Of a stretch of 64,000 nucleotides of DNA, positions 41,467 through 50,634 are shown piece by piece (the first letter of the stretch is position 1; each line of letters opens with the position of its first letter). Made by a program: the position numbers and the translations under genes. The notes beneath the pieces are model-generated. The model saw only the letters and a list, made by a program, of their open reading frames with translations, was not told the DNA's origin and did no database searches. Source of the stretch: an uncultured Bacteroidales bacterium. GTDB lineage: Bacteria > Bacteroidota > Bacteroidia > Bacteroidales > Bacteroidaceae. The DNA lies in contig CACZAN010000008.1 in NCBI GenBank assembly GCA_902779165.1, forward strand, positions 62,001-126,000. Reading direction: 5' to 3'.

Positions 41467-44019
41467 ATGAAACGATTCCTATTTCTACTCGCCCTCATAG
41501 CCTTCGTCGGAACGCGTCCGGCAATGGCTCAGTCAATGACCGACGACCAGCTCGTAAGCTATATCCTTCAAGAGAAGGAGAAGGGCACTGACAAGCAAGT
41601 GATTATCCGCAACCTGACGCAAAGAGGTGTCACCGTGGAACAGTTGCGCCGCGTGCAGAAGAAGGTAGAAGCCGAGCAGAAGAACCTCGGTGCCCGCGAC
41701 CTGACAGGAGCCACCACACAGCAACGTCAGGGCACCAGCCGTATGCGCACCCAGCGGGAGCAGCAGCAGGATCAGCGGCAGAAGCGCCAGAACTACATGA
41801 TCCGCTCGCAGCGCGAGGAACAGGACTGGCGGTATATGACCCGTCAGCAAAGGCAACAGGCCATTGAGGAGGAGTCGAACTACTTCGACCTCGACTCACT
41901 GGATTACTACTCCAGCCTGATCCCCAAAGACCAACAGGTCTGGGGACGCAGCATCTTCAGTCAGGAGAACCTGAGCTTCGAGCCGAGTATGAATATCGCG
42001 ACTCCCGCAAACTACCTGTTAGGTGCTGGTGACGTGGTGATTATTGACGTGTGGGGGGCCTCGCAGGAGAGCTTCGAGAGTGTGATTTCTCCCGACGGAA
42101 CCGTGGTAATTGAGGGCGTTGGTCCCATCAAGCTCGGCGGGCTGAGCGTTAGCGAGGCTACGAACCGTCTGCGCTCGCACTTGAGTCAGTACTATGCAGA
42201 CTGCAAGGTATCGTTGAGCGTTGGCGAGACGCGCACAATCCTGGTTCAGGTGCTGGGCGAAGTGATGAAGCCCGGCAGCTATCCCATCAGCAGCTTGGCC
42301 ACAGCCTTCAATGCGCTGTACGCTGCCGGTGGTATCAGCGACGTGGGTACGCTGCGCGATATCAAGGTTTACCGCGGCGGTCGTACCATCGCAACGATCG
42401 ACGTATATGATTACCTGATGAACGGCACTACAGCAGGCAACGTGCGTCTGCAAGACAACGATGTCATCATCGTGGGTCCCTACGACTGTCTGGTGGAAGT
42501 GCGCGGTAAAGTGAAACGTCCGATGTTCTATGAGATGAAGCAGGGCGAGAGCGTTCAGCGCGTGCTCAGCTTCGCCGGCGGCTTCTCGGGCGACGCCTAT
42601 ACGAAAAATGTACGTCTGGTGCGCAAGGCCGGCGAGGAATACAGCATTCATACCATTGAGGAATTCGAGATGAACGGCTTCACGCTTGCTGACGGCGACT
42701 CGCTGTTTGTGGACAGCGTAATCCCGCGCTTCAGCAATATGGTGGAGATTCGCGGTGCGGTGATGCATCCGGGAATGTTCCAGCTGAGCGGAAAGGTGCA
42801 GAGTGTTCGCGACCTACTGCAGGCTGCAGAAGGCTTGCGCGAAGACGCCTTCATGGAGCGCGCTGTGATGCACCGCGAGAAGGATGACCTGACGCTGGAA
42901 ATGATCAGCGTAGATCTTCAGGGCATCATGGACGGTCGTGTGGCAGACCTGGCACTGAAGAAGAACGATGTACTCTTCATCCCCAGCAAGACAGAACTCA
43001 CAGGCGAACAGACGCTGCGCATCAATGGCGAAGTTAACTATCCGGGCATCTATCAATACGCCGAGAACACCACTATTCAGGACCTGATTATTCAAGCCGG
43101 CGGCCTCACACGTGCGGCCTCTACCGCGAAAATCGACATCTTCCGCCGCAACTACCAGCCCGGTGCCCGTACGGCTTCAAACCAGCTGGCGCAGATTATC
43201 TCGCTGAACCTGGATCATGGTTTCATCGTGGAAGATACGGTCTTCGTTCTTCAGCCCTTCGATGAAGTTCAGGTCCGCAAGAGCCCCACGTACTCCGAGC
43301 AACAGAATGTGAAGATTACCGGTATGGTGAACTTTGAAGGTGAATACGCGATGACGAACAAGGAGTTCCGCCTGAGCGACCTCATCCAGCTGGCGGGCGG
43401 CCTCAGCGAACTGGCTTATGCGAAGGGTGCACGTCTGGTGCGCGAAATGACACAGGAAGAACGCGAACAGCGTGAGACCTCTCTGCGCGCCTCGCAAATT
43501 GCCATGTATGAACAGGCGATGGAATCTGAGAAGAGGTACGACCGCGCTGTTGCCGACTCCCTGTTGGACCTGAAGATGAACCTGGGCTTTAAGTACCCTG
43601 TAGCCATCGACCTGGAAGAAGCTCTCGCCCACCCCGGTGAGCCTGCCGACATGTTATTGCGTGCGGGCGATGAAATCATTGTCCCCCAGTTCTCCAACAC
43701 CATTAAGATTTCAGGCGAGGTAATGTATCCCATCAGTATCAACTACCAGAAGGGCAAGGGTCTCAGCTACTATATCAAGAGTGCAGGCGGCTACACCCGA
43801 AAAGCCAGTAAGAAACAGACTTATGCCATCTATATGAACGGCTCGACGAACAAAATCGGACGCCGAGCGAGCAAGAGCGAAATCCAGCCCGGCTGCGAAA
43901 TCGTGGTACCGACGAAACCGAAGAAGGAAGGCATGTCCACGGCCGAAATTGCCGTCATCGGCACCTCTGCCGCCAGCCTCTCGACGATGATTGTTGCAAT
44001 CATCAATCTGCTGAAGTAA
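41467..44019 (+). CDS. Wza-like polysaccharide export protein with multiple SLBB domains
   Basis: 850 residues. Signal peptide (ends near residue 21, PAMAQ), then a Gln/Arg-rich charged region (about 60-130), then the polysaccharide export domain (YLLGAGDVVIIDVWGASQ) and a series of about five to six SLBB domains (for example VLGEVMKPGSYPI, VEIRGAVMHPGMFQL, LRINGEVNYPGIYQY, VKITGMVNFEGEYAM, IKISGEVMYPISINY). A hydrophobic helix closes the protein (AEIAVIGTSAASLSTMIVAI). It should form the envelope-spanning export channel for the polymer. Unlike E. coli Wza it is not a lipoprotein and is more than twice as long, as often in Bacteroidetes. Confidence 0.9.
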   Translation: MKRFLFLLALIAFVGTRPAMAQSMTDDQLVSYILQEKEKGTDKQVIIRNLTQRGVTVEQLRRVQKKVEAEQKNLGARDLTGATTQQRQGTSRMRTQREQQQDQRQKRQNYMIRSQREEQDWRYMTRQQRQQAIEEESNYFDLDSLDYYSSLIPKDQQVWGRSIFSQENLSFEPSMNIATPANYLLGAGDVVIIDVWGASQESFESVISPDGTVVIEGVGPIKLGGLSVSEATNRLRSHLSQYYADCKVSLSVGETRTILVQVLGEVMKPGSYPISSLATAFNALYAAGGISDVGTLRDIKVYRGGRTIATIDVYDYLMNGTTAGNVRLQDNDVIIVGPYDCLVEVRGKVKRPMFYEMKQGESVQRVLSFAGGFSGDAYTKNVRLVRKAGEEYSIHTIEEFEMNGFTLADGDSLFVDSVIPRFSNMVEIRGAVMHPGMFQLSGKVQSVRDLLQAAEGLREDAFMERAVMHREKDDLTLEMISVDLQGIMDGRVADLALKKNDVLFIPSKTELTGEQTLRINGEVNYPGIYQYAENTTIQDLIIQAGGLTRAASTAKIDIFRRNYQPGARTASNQLAQIISLNLDHGFIVEDTVFVLQPFDEVQVRKSPTYSEQQNVKITGMVNFEGEYAMTNKEFRLSDLIQLAGGLSELAYAKGARLVREMTQEEREQRETSLRASQIAMYEQAMESEKRYDRAVADSLLDLKMNLGFKYPVAIDLEEALAHPGEPADMLLRAGDEIIVPQFSNTIKISGEVMYPISINYQKGKGLSYYIKSAGGYTRKASKKQTYAIYMNGSTNKIGRRASKSEIQPGCEIVVPTKPKKEGMSTAEIAVIGTSAASLSTMIVAIINLLK

Positions 44020-44023
44020 GGAA

Positions 44024-44935
44024 ATGAGCCTAAGCCTTTACAACATACGGAAATGGTATCGGATGCTTTCTGGCAGAAGTATTTATCATGTCAGGCAGGG
44101 TATGGGCAGATGTTTCTCCGCCAACAGAGTAGAAGGCTATTACAACGACTTGACTTCAAAGGTCACATTGCGCCCCCAACTATTAGGAACCGCAGATATA
44201 CCGAAATTCAAGACTGCGACGGGAGACGAAGTTCACTTTCCCGTTGAAATAATTCAATATGGATTAGGTGCATATGATCTCTATCTCATAAGCAAAGAGC
44301 AGGCTTATCTCGACAAATTCACACAATGTGTTGAATGGGCTCTGCTCAACCAAGAGAAATCCGGCGCCTGGAACAATTTCTTCTTCATCTATCCTGAAGC
44401 CCCTTATGGAGCAATGGTTCAGGGCGAAGGAGCATCCCTCCTACTCAGAGCCTATAATGAAACGGAAAGGCAGGAATACCTCACTGCTGCAGCACAGGCT
44501 CTTGACTTTATGCTCAAACCCATAGAAGAAGGGGGTACCACTGAATACGAAGAGCAAGGGCCTGTCCTGAAAGAATACACACATCTGCCTACCGTTTTAA
44601 ACGGCTGGATTTTCGCATGGTGGGGGCTCTATGACTATGTGAAGACAACTGGCGATGAAGCACAATATCGCAAAGCCATGGAACAATCCTGCGAGGCACT
44701 GATTGCCTCCCTCCCCCATTTTACAAGAAAATTCTGGAGCCTTTATGACACCGGCGGTCACATGGCGAGTCCCCACTATCAGACCATTCATATTGCACAG
44801 ATGCAAGCGATGTACCAGCTTACAGGGAGAGAAGAGTTTGCATACTATTCTGAGCTGTGGACGAAATGCCAAAAGAACCTCTTTTACAAAAGTCTCGCCT
44901 TTGGCATCAAAGCCTACCAGAAGATCATAGAGTGA
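44024..44935 (+). CDS. D-glucuronyl C5-epimerase-like protein
   Basis: 303 residues with no signal peptide. The sequence matches the C-terminal catalytic fold of D-glucuronyl C5-epimerases (an alpha/alpha toroid): PVEIIQYGLGAYDLYL, YGAMVQGEGASLLLRAY, LPTVLNGWIFAWWGLYDY and FWSLYDTGGHMASPHYQTIH. These enzymes convert D-glucuronate to L-iduronate in heparan-type chains; related bacterial proteins occur in polysaccharide loci. Here it lies 4 nt after the exporter gene in a cluster that also makes UDP-ManNAcA, so it may epimerise a uronic acid in the polymer or a precursor. Fold is well supported; substrate is inferred. Base composition becomes more AT-rich from here on. Confidence 0.8.
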   Translation: MSLSLYNIRKWYRMLSGRSIYHVRQGMGRCFSANRVEGYYNDLTSKVTLRPQLLGTADIPKFKTATGDEVHFPVEIIQYGLGAYDLYLISKEQAYLDKFTQCVEWALLNQEKSGAWNNFFFIYPEAPYGAMVQGEGASLLLRAYNETERQEYLTAAAQALDFMLKPIEEGGTTEYEEQGPVLKEYTHLPTVLNGWIFAWWGLYDYVKTTGDEAQYRKAMEQSCEALIASLPHFTRKFWSLYDTGGHMASPHYQTIHIAQMQAMYQLTGREEFAYYSELWTKCQKNLFYKSLAFGIKAYQKIIE

Positions 44936-44970
44936 TAGAAACAATACACCTTGATTAAATATATTAGGAA

Positions 44971-45948
44971 ATGACTACCGCAATTATCCTTCTTAACTGG
45001 AACGGTGCGACAGACACCATAGAGTGCCTCACCTCGTTGTATCGAACGCCGAGTCATTTCTATATTGTGCTGGTTGACAATGGCTCTGAGGATGATTCCG
45101 TCACAAGGATTCTTCAATTCCTGCAAGGCAAAGGCATCAAATATCGAAACATAAAAGCAGGTGAACAACTAAACGACTCCCCTGCAGATCGAGAGTGCAT
45201 CGTTTATGAGACCAGAGAGAACCTTGGCTTTGCCCGAGGCAACAACGCTGGAGTGCGGCTCTTGGCAAACTTCCCTCCTGATCGTTACCTGTTGCTGAAC
45301 AACGATACTATCGTTGAACCCGACTTCCTCGATCGTCTCATAGTCTTCCATCAAGAACATCCCGAGTATGTCGCACTGACCCCACTGATTTGCTTCAACA
45401 ACCCACGAACACTCGTCTGGAATGCAGGTGGCAGGCAATTTTGGGGCATGCGCAAGTACTACTATGCCAGACGTTCTGTTTCCGAAATACGTGAAAACGG
45501 CTTTCTACCTGTCACTTTCATTACAGGCTGTGCCCTCTTCATGACTCCAGACACCTTTACTCCCGAAGGAGTTCCATTGACCGAACGATTCTTCTTTGGC
45601 GAGGAAGATTTCGAGTTCTGCCTGCGACAGAACAAAGCTAAACGGAAAATGGCTTGCGTTCTTGATTCTAAGATTTATCATAAAGTCAACGCCTCAATTT
45701 CCACCAAAGGCCTTCTTGGGAGGACATACATAAACACTCTTAACCGTCTTATTGATATTCGGCTACACTATGGTCGTATGTATTGCAGTCTTTGGGCTTC
45801 AGCGTACCTACCTTATGTCCTGCTGCTCCTGCTCCGCCAGCGCTATGGATTTCGCCCCTCTGTCCTCACTCTTTGGCGTGCTTTCTTTCGCAGCTTCCAT
45901 CAAGACGGTGTCTCACAAGCAGACTTTATTGCAGCTCTGCAACATTGA
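44971..45948 (+). CDS. Family 2 glycosyltransferase (rhamnosyltransferase-like)
   Basis: 325 residues. GT-A fold: VDNGSEDDSV after the first strand, LGFARGNNAGV, YLLLNNDTIVEPDFL (metal/nucleotide-binding region), then ITGCALFMTP and FFFGEEDFEFCLR, the pattern of GT2 rhamnosyl/galactofuranosyl-type enzymes. A hydrophobic stretch near residue 272 (YLPYVLLLLL) suggests membrane association. It adds one sugar to the repeat unit; donor and acceptor are unknown. Its 3' end overlaps that of the convergent gene by 23 bp (45926-45948). Confidence 0.85.
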   Translation: MTTAIILLNWNGATDTIECLTSLYRTPSHFYIVLVDNGSEDDSVTRILQFLQGKGIKYRNIKAGEQLNDSPADRECIVYETRENLGFARGNNAGVRLLANFPPDRYLLLNNDTIVEPDFLDRLIVFHQEHPEYVALTPLICFNNPRTLVWNAGGRQFWGMRKYYYARRSVSEIRENGFLPVTFITGCALFMTPDTFTPEGVPLTERFFFGEEDFEFCLRQNKAKRKMACVLDSKIYHKVNASISTKGLLGRTYINTLNRLIDIRLHYGRMYCSLWASAYLPYVLLLLLRQRYGFRPSVLTLWRAFFRSFHQDGVSQADFIAALQH

Positions 45949-46819
45949 TATCGTAATGTTCGATCAACTTCTTCAACTGGACGTCATTTTGCTCTTGTCC
46001 CACATTGGTGTCAAATAGACGATCATGGGTGAGAACCTGTCTGACTAAATCAATATTATAATATTTCACATGAGATTCGGGAACCAGTATCTTTTGGATT
46101 CCACAACGCAAGCCCATGATATAAAGCCACAAGTCATCAGCGCGAGGACTAAGTTCCAAGGCGACATCCATATTCAATACCTCATCATCAAATATGTGAG
46201 ACGGATAGAGTATTCCATATACACCTAATGGCATTGCAAGCATCTTGTTATATTCTATGTTTTTTTTCACATTATGGTATCTTTTCCATTCTTTATATGG
46301 TGCAAACGAACCATCTGACGTGAACTTAGGCAACCAGACACCTTCTGCAATGATACAATTAGGATGCAAATGCATTTGCCGTACCATTTCTTCAACCAAA
46401 TTGGAAGAATAGTACAAATCATCATCCACCGTAATAATAGTATCATTAGGAAATTGACGTATGGAAGGTATGATTTTCGTGTATGAACGAATATCCTTAC
46501 AATAACGCACTTCCACGCCTAACTCCTTCATCCGATGAAGCATAGAGGGGATTGTGGCATCAGAGAACTCATCCTCTCCCAACCAGAGGACTATCCGTTC
46601 TGCACGTTTTTTTTGCATCAACAGTGAAAAAAGTGTATAGCTCACGCTATTGTTCTTCACACGGTCGCCATAGCTTGTGAGAGACAACACGACATGCGGT
46701 TCCACTTCATTTGACAACTTTACAAAATGGAAGAACAATTGAAAGCGTATCTTTGCTTTCAGGAGGTTCCCTATGAGAACCATATAAAGCAGGTCTAAAT
46801 AAAGAAGGATCTTTTTCAT
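45926..46819 (-). CDS. Putative glycosyltransferase (GT-A-like, TVDDD motif)
   Basis: 297 residues. It opens with a hydrophobic stretch (MKKILLYLDLLYMVLIGNLL) and continues with VVLSLTSYGDRV, IVLWLGEDEF, and the acidic motif TIITVDDDLYYSSNLVEEM at about residue 130, which looks like a DxD nucleotide-sugar site. ELSPRADDLWLYIMG may hold the acceptor-side acidic residues. I recognise the type from capsule and LPS loci but cannot name the sugar. It overlaps the Wzx gene by 4 bp (ATGA) and is the last gene of the four-gene minus-strand operon. Confidence 0.75.
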   Translation of the reverse strand: MKKILLYLDLLYMVLIGNLLKAKIRFQLFFHFVKLSNEVEPHVVLSLTSYGDRVKNNSVSYTLFSLLMQKKRAERIVLWLGEDEFSDATIPSMLHRMKELGVEVRYCKDIRSYTKIIPSIRQFPNDTIITVDDDLYYSSNLVEEMVRQMHLHPNCIIAEGVWLPKFTSDGSFAPYKEWKRYHNVKKNIEYNKMLAMPLGVYGILYPSHIFDDEVLNMDVALELSPRADDLWLYIMGLRCGIQKILVPESHVKYYNIDLVRQVLTHDRLFDTNVGQEQNDVQLKKLIEHYDINVAELQ

Positions 46820-48075
46820 TGTATAACTGTTTTTTTATAAATCATGATGATTCTCATTATGGATAAAATAAATAACAACAGCTCCGACAGCGACATCGCA
46901 AGTGCCGCAGCACTGATGTCCCAAAACGGCACAAAGCAAAAAAGGAACAGGATGCCAACAGTTCCTGAGGCAAAAACCGAGTAAAAGAAGAACTGTTGAT
47001 GGCCAAGATTCACCAGGCCCACAAAGCCAAGCAGGTAGTTCATGCAGCCGAGAAACAGCACTGGCAGCATCAACGCCAACAAGCCTGAGGCATCCGTAAA
47101 GTCCCTACCCATAAAGGCAGCTATCCATGGGGCAGCCCACCAAAGCAGGGCAGCCAGAACCAGGAGACACACAGATAGAAGCCCTACCATTCGCCAGAAG
47201 AAGTGGAAGAAAGCACGTTCACCTTCGTTCTTCAATTTATATCCCAAATTGGGGAACAAGGCCTGCGATAAAGGAGTAACCATACTCTGGGCCGCCTTGA
47301 CAATTTTCTCTGTCAATGCATAGATACCAACCGAGGCACTTGGGACAAAGTAGTTTAAGATAAGTACATTGACGTTGCGATAGAGGCTGATGCCCACATT
47401 AGAGAAGAAGAGAGCCAAGCTCTTACGCATCGAACGAAGCATCAACGGCCAATGAGGTCTCGGGAGCTGCATATGGAACTGCGTACGCACGAGTACCATA
47501 CTCATAATACCGGCAACAAGATACCCGCAAGAGTTAAGTAAGAGAATGTAGCGATAATCATCCGCCTGGCGCACGACGATGAACACCAGCGCGCAGAAGA
47601 GCAGTTTGGCTGTAGCATTGACTATCGTGACGAACTTCATCCGCTCCAGTCCCTGAAAGAGCCAAACGGGAATAAAGATATCGCCGAAAATCATTCCCAG
47701 TGAGGTATAAAACAGTAGTTGCTGCGCTTCGTTCTTGAAAACGAAGTTGCTGAAAATCAGCAATAATCCGACGACAGCCGCCCCGATAAGCAATCGCGAA
47801 GCGATGACAGAGCTGGTCAACCGAGCCACATAATCCATATCATCACGATTACGGGAAATCGTTTTAGTGGCCGAGAATTGGAAACCGAAATTCGTGATAA
47901 TCTCAATATTCTGTACCAACACCAACACAAACATGTAGTCACCAAAGTGAACAGCCCCTACCACGTTCGTCAGGTAGGGAATCGTCAGCAACGGCAGGAT
48001 GATATTCAATCCATTAAGGATTGAAAGATAACCGAAGTTGCTGAGAAGTGTCTTATGTCGGCTGAGGTTCAACAT
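46816..48075 (-). CDS. Wzx-type oligosaccharide flippase
   Basis: 419 residues with about 12 hydrophobic helices and the MATE/Wzx fold. The N-terminus NFGYLSILNGLNIILPLLTI is characteristic, and YVPSASVGIYALTEKIVKAA-like sequence (here NYFVPSASVGIYALTEKIV) lies near the middle. It turns undecaprenyl-diphosphate-linked repeat units from the cytoplasmic to the periplasmic leaflet. It overlaps the preceding polymerase gene by 23 bp and the following glycosyltransferase gene by 4 bp, which shows tight operon packing. Confidence 0.88.
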   Translation of the reverse strand: MLNLSRHKTLLSNFGYLSILNGLNIILPLLTIPYLTNVVGAVHFGDYMFVLVLVQNIEIITNFGFQFSATKTISRNRDDMDYVARLTSSVIASRLLIGAAVVGLLLIFSNFVFKNEAQQLLFYTSLGMIFGDIFIPVWLFQGLERMKFVTIVNATAKLLFCALVFIVVRQADDYRYILLLNSCGYLVAGIMSMVLVRTQFHMQLPRPHWPLMLRSMRKSLALFFSNVGISLYRNVNVLILNYFVPSASVGIYALTEKIVKAAQSMVTPLSQALFPNLGYKLKNEGERAFFHFFWRMVGLLSVCLLVLAALLWWAAPWIAAFMGRDFTDASGLLALMLPVLFLGCMNYLLGFVGLVNLGHQQFFFYSVFASGTVGILFLFCFVPFWDISAAALAMSLSELLLFILSIMRIIMIYKKTVIQ

Positions 48076-49309
48076 TTATTGGTTCTTTATCAGGAAAAAG
48101 AAAACGAATGGCTAAGGGGGAAAAACCACAAAGAATGAACACTTCATAGACACGCAAATGGAAGAAATCCCAGTCAAACCAAGCCATAGCAAGAATAGCA
48201 CACATCCAACCATCAACTAACAACCAAGACAAAGAGCGAGTCCTGACAAGCTTCATCCTAATGAAATAAGCAGCCGAACTCACAAATAGGATAATAACAG
48301 GAAAAAGCCAAGGTCCCGCAAAAATATATGCTGTACCCATTATTGAACGGACATTAGTTCCAAGAGTGGGCCAGGTTGTGCCCAAGAAGTGAGGATTGAC
48401 TACCGACTTAATAGGTTCCCCAACAATAACATTATAGATATTTACAAATATAGTAAATAGATATCCAACATCTTGCGTTTCCACAATTCCCCTATCCATA
48501 TCCATACTCAAGCCTAAAATTCCGCTGGTGAGATAGTGCGCAAAGTTCTTAAAGATAAAGAACACCACATTATCTGAAAGTTCCTTATCAACAGATACGA
48601 CCAAACTCAAATAATAACTCAGGAAGAAGAAACTGGTGCCTCCCAAGGCCACAAACAACAAAAGGCGCCAACTCAGATGAATACGTCCTGTGAAAATATT
48701 GAGGAGGATTCCTGCAAACAGAGGTATCAACACCCAACTTTTGACCTGATTGATAACACATACCACCAGACCCAAGAGTAGGAGAAGGATAAAATACCAA
48801 CGTTTCTTGCTTATATACAGTAATGAAAGGATATTTGAAAACATTACCAAACAGAATACATGGGCCCACACCCCATGTGTAGATACCTCATCAGCAAATG
48901 CGTCACTACCAACAGCTGACGATGTGTTTGACATCGCAGAACTCATGTGGTAGAGGAACAATAGACAAACTATTATTCCTGCCCAAAAGACTAACTTTGG
49001 AGCTGGAAGTTCTGATATAGACATCTCGCTAACCTGTACAGTTCCATCTGTTAGTTTCCGAAACAACATACTTGGAATAGCAAAGAAAAACAGCCCAGCC
49101 ATCCATACGAAGAGACAGGGAGCATAAAAGGGATATAAGTCGAATTGGTTAATAATCCAAAGACATATCAATACAATAACAGCTGTCGGCAGCATAACAA
49201 TATTAAGAGGAGTATATATGGTTCCCCACATCTTCTTCTCCAACAAAGCCAACAAGATTACCTCGCTGAAGAATGCAAGAATTATCAATATGTCCATGCT
49301 GCTGTTCAT
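48053..49309 (-). CDS. Wzy-type repeat-unit polymerase
   Basis: 418 residues with 10-12 hydrophobic segments and one large loop (about residues 265-330: GIVETQDVGYLFTI, PHFLGTTWPTLGTNVRSIMG), the usual layout of O-antigen/exopolysaccharide polymerases. Sequence is poorly conserved, as in the whole family; assignment rests on topology and on its place between Wzx and Wzz genes. Predicted to join lipid-linked repeat units in the periplasm. The gene is AT-rich compared with the window's housekeeping genes. Its ATG shares one base with the stop codon of the Wzz gene (TGATG). Confidence 0.75.
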   Translation of the reverse strand: MNSSMDILIILAFFSEVILLALLEKKMWGTIYTPLNIVMLPTAVIVLICLWIINQFDLYPFYAPCLFVWMAGLFFFAIPSMLFRKLTDGTVQVSEMSISELPAPKLVFWAGIIVCLLFLYHMSSAMSNTSSAVGSDAFADEVSTHGVWAHVFCLVMFSNILSLLYISKKRWYFILLLLLGLVVCVINQVKSWVLIPLFAGILLNIFTGRIHLSWRLLLFVALGGTSFFFLSYYLSLVVSVDKELSDNVVFFIFKNFAHYLTSGILGLSMDMDRGIVETQDVGYLFTIFVNIYNVIVGEPIKSVVNPHFLGTTWPTLGTNVRSIMGTAYIFAGPWLFPVIILFVSSAAYFIRMKLVRTRSLSWLLVDGWMCAILAMAWFDWDFFHLRVYEVFILCGFSPLAIRFLFPDKEPINVEPQPT

Positions 49310-50355
49310 CAGCTCTCTTTCTCTTTATGCAATACAAGCCAAACACTCATTCCACAGAACACTATGATCTCCCAAAGAACAACAATGATCATCCGTTTGG
49401 GAGCACTCTTCTTGACAGGAACCACAGGAGGTTGAATGATATTGTACACAGGGGTGCGGGCTTGCAGACGACCTCGCGCCACAGCAGCCTGCTGACTATA
49501 TTGAGTATAGAGCTGAAACTTCAAATCCATCTCGTTGCGCAGATATTCTCTTTGAGTATTCGCCGATTCACGTGTGGCATTGAGGTGCTGGTCTGCATAA
49601 TTGGAGTAAGCACGTGTTGCATCCTCATACTCTGCTTTCGTTTTCGAGCACAACTTCTCGGCATAAGCCAAGTCTACAGCAGCCTTATGTGTGCGATAGC
49701 TAAAGATATAGTTCTGCAACTGAGAGGAAACGGAGTCCACCATCAAGGCTGCAATAAGCGGATCCTGGGTCGTTGCCGTGATAGTGATGATACCTGTCTT
49801 CAGTTCTTGTTTCAAGGTTACAGCTTTGCCCAGCCCCTTGAAAAGAGATATTTCGTCTTCACTATAAATTCTGGGACCATCACAAGCTTCTCCATCTGCT
49901 CTCACCACCTGTATTTTCTGCCGTTTCGGGAACAGGTCTCTCAAAGCTTTGAAACCTGCCGCCCACCAAGTGCGGGACTGATGGTTCGTGAGGTAATCCT
50001 TCAGGTCTGTGGTCAATTCACCATCAGATGTAGTCACTTGCATTGACAACAGATTGTTGATGAACTCCGTTGATTGAATAATTTCAGGATAAAGGTCTGG
50101 AAACAAAGCATCCTCTTCTGCAGTCATCTTGCTCAAGTCGATTCCAGCCATACTCGCCAGTCCTCCAAGACTTCCAAGTCCATTGCCCGACGTGAATTCC
50201 GGAGCAAGTTTCGTATCCGCAGTGAACTCCTTTGGAATACTAAAAGCATAGATTACAGCCAGCACAAAGGTGATGCCTGCCGCCTTGAAATATCTACGTT
50301 TATTGGCCTTCAGAAGGTCGATGAAGTCAGTTATTGTGAACTTGCTTAGATTCAT
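49309..50355 (-). CDS. Wzz-type chain-length determinant
   Basis: 348 residues. Two membrane helices (about 20-38 and near the C-terminus, RMIIVVLWEIIVFCGMSVWL) flank a long periplasmic helical domain with coiled-coil character (AEYEDATRAYSNYADQHLNA). The Pro-rich motif before the last helix (IIQPPVVPVKKSAPKR) is diagnostic of Wzz/GNVR proteins. There is no fused Wzc tyrosine kinase. It controls polymer length with the polymerase encoded next. ATG 50355 is chosen; an in-frame ATG at 50400 would add 15 polar residues ahead of the membrane region. First gene of the minus-strand operon. Confidence 0.88.
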   Translation of the reverse strand: MNLSKFTITDFIDLLKANKRRYFKAAGITFVLAVIYAFSIPKEFTADTKLAPEFTSGNGLGSLGGLASMAGIDLSKMTAEEDALFPDLYPEIIQSTEFINNLLSMQVTTSDGELTTDLKDYLTNHQSRTWWAAGFKALRDLFPKRQKIQVVRADGEACDGPRIYSEDEISLFKGLGKAVTLKQELKTGIITITATTQDPLIAALMVDSVSSQLQNYIFSYRTHKAAVDLAYAEKLCSKTKAEYEDATRAYSNYADQHLNATRESANTQREYLRNEMDLKFQLYTQYSQQAAVARGRLQARTPVYNIIQPPVVPVKKSAPKRMIIVVLWEIIVFCGMSVWLVLHKEKES

Positions 50356-50454
50356 TATACTATCTTTGTTTTCTTTTATTTTATAACGATTCACGAACAT
50401 TAATTATTGTATGCACGAGCAATATTTTCCGACACTATGCCCGCTATTCCGCGG

Positions 50455-50462
50455 CAAAAGTA
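50455..50462 (-). promoter_or_regulatory. -7 box of the wzz operon (TACTTTTG)
   Basis: Perfect TAnnTTTG on the minus strand, about 100 nt before ATG 50355. It is divergent from the wecB promoter 100 bp away. Confidence 0.55.
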
Positions 50463-50555
50463 ATCATAATTATCGGAACCAGAAAAGAAAATGGCAAGAA
50501 AATAGTGCTTAAAGTATATGCACAAGCGGTTTTCCACACTTTATCCCCATTTTTT

Positions 50556-50586
50556 TTTGCTGATTCAAGAAAAAGTAGTACCTTTG
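50556..50586 (+). promoter_or_regulatory. Full promoter of wecB: TTTG-N19-TACCTTTG
   Basis: The -33 TTTG is at 50556-50559 and the -7 TACCTTTG at 50579-50586, leaving a leader of about 40 nt that contains GGAGGAG before ATG 50635. Confidence 0.8.
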
Positions 50587-50634
50587 CCGAGAATTTGCCC
50601 CCAGCATGCCGTTGGAGGAGCATATAAAGTGTGC

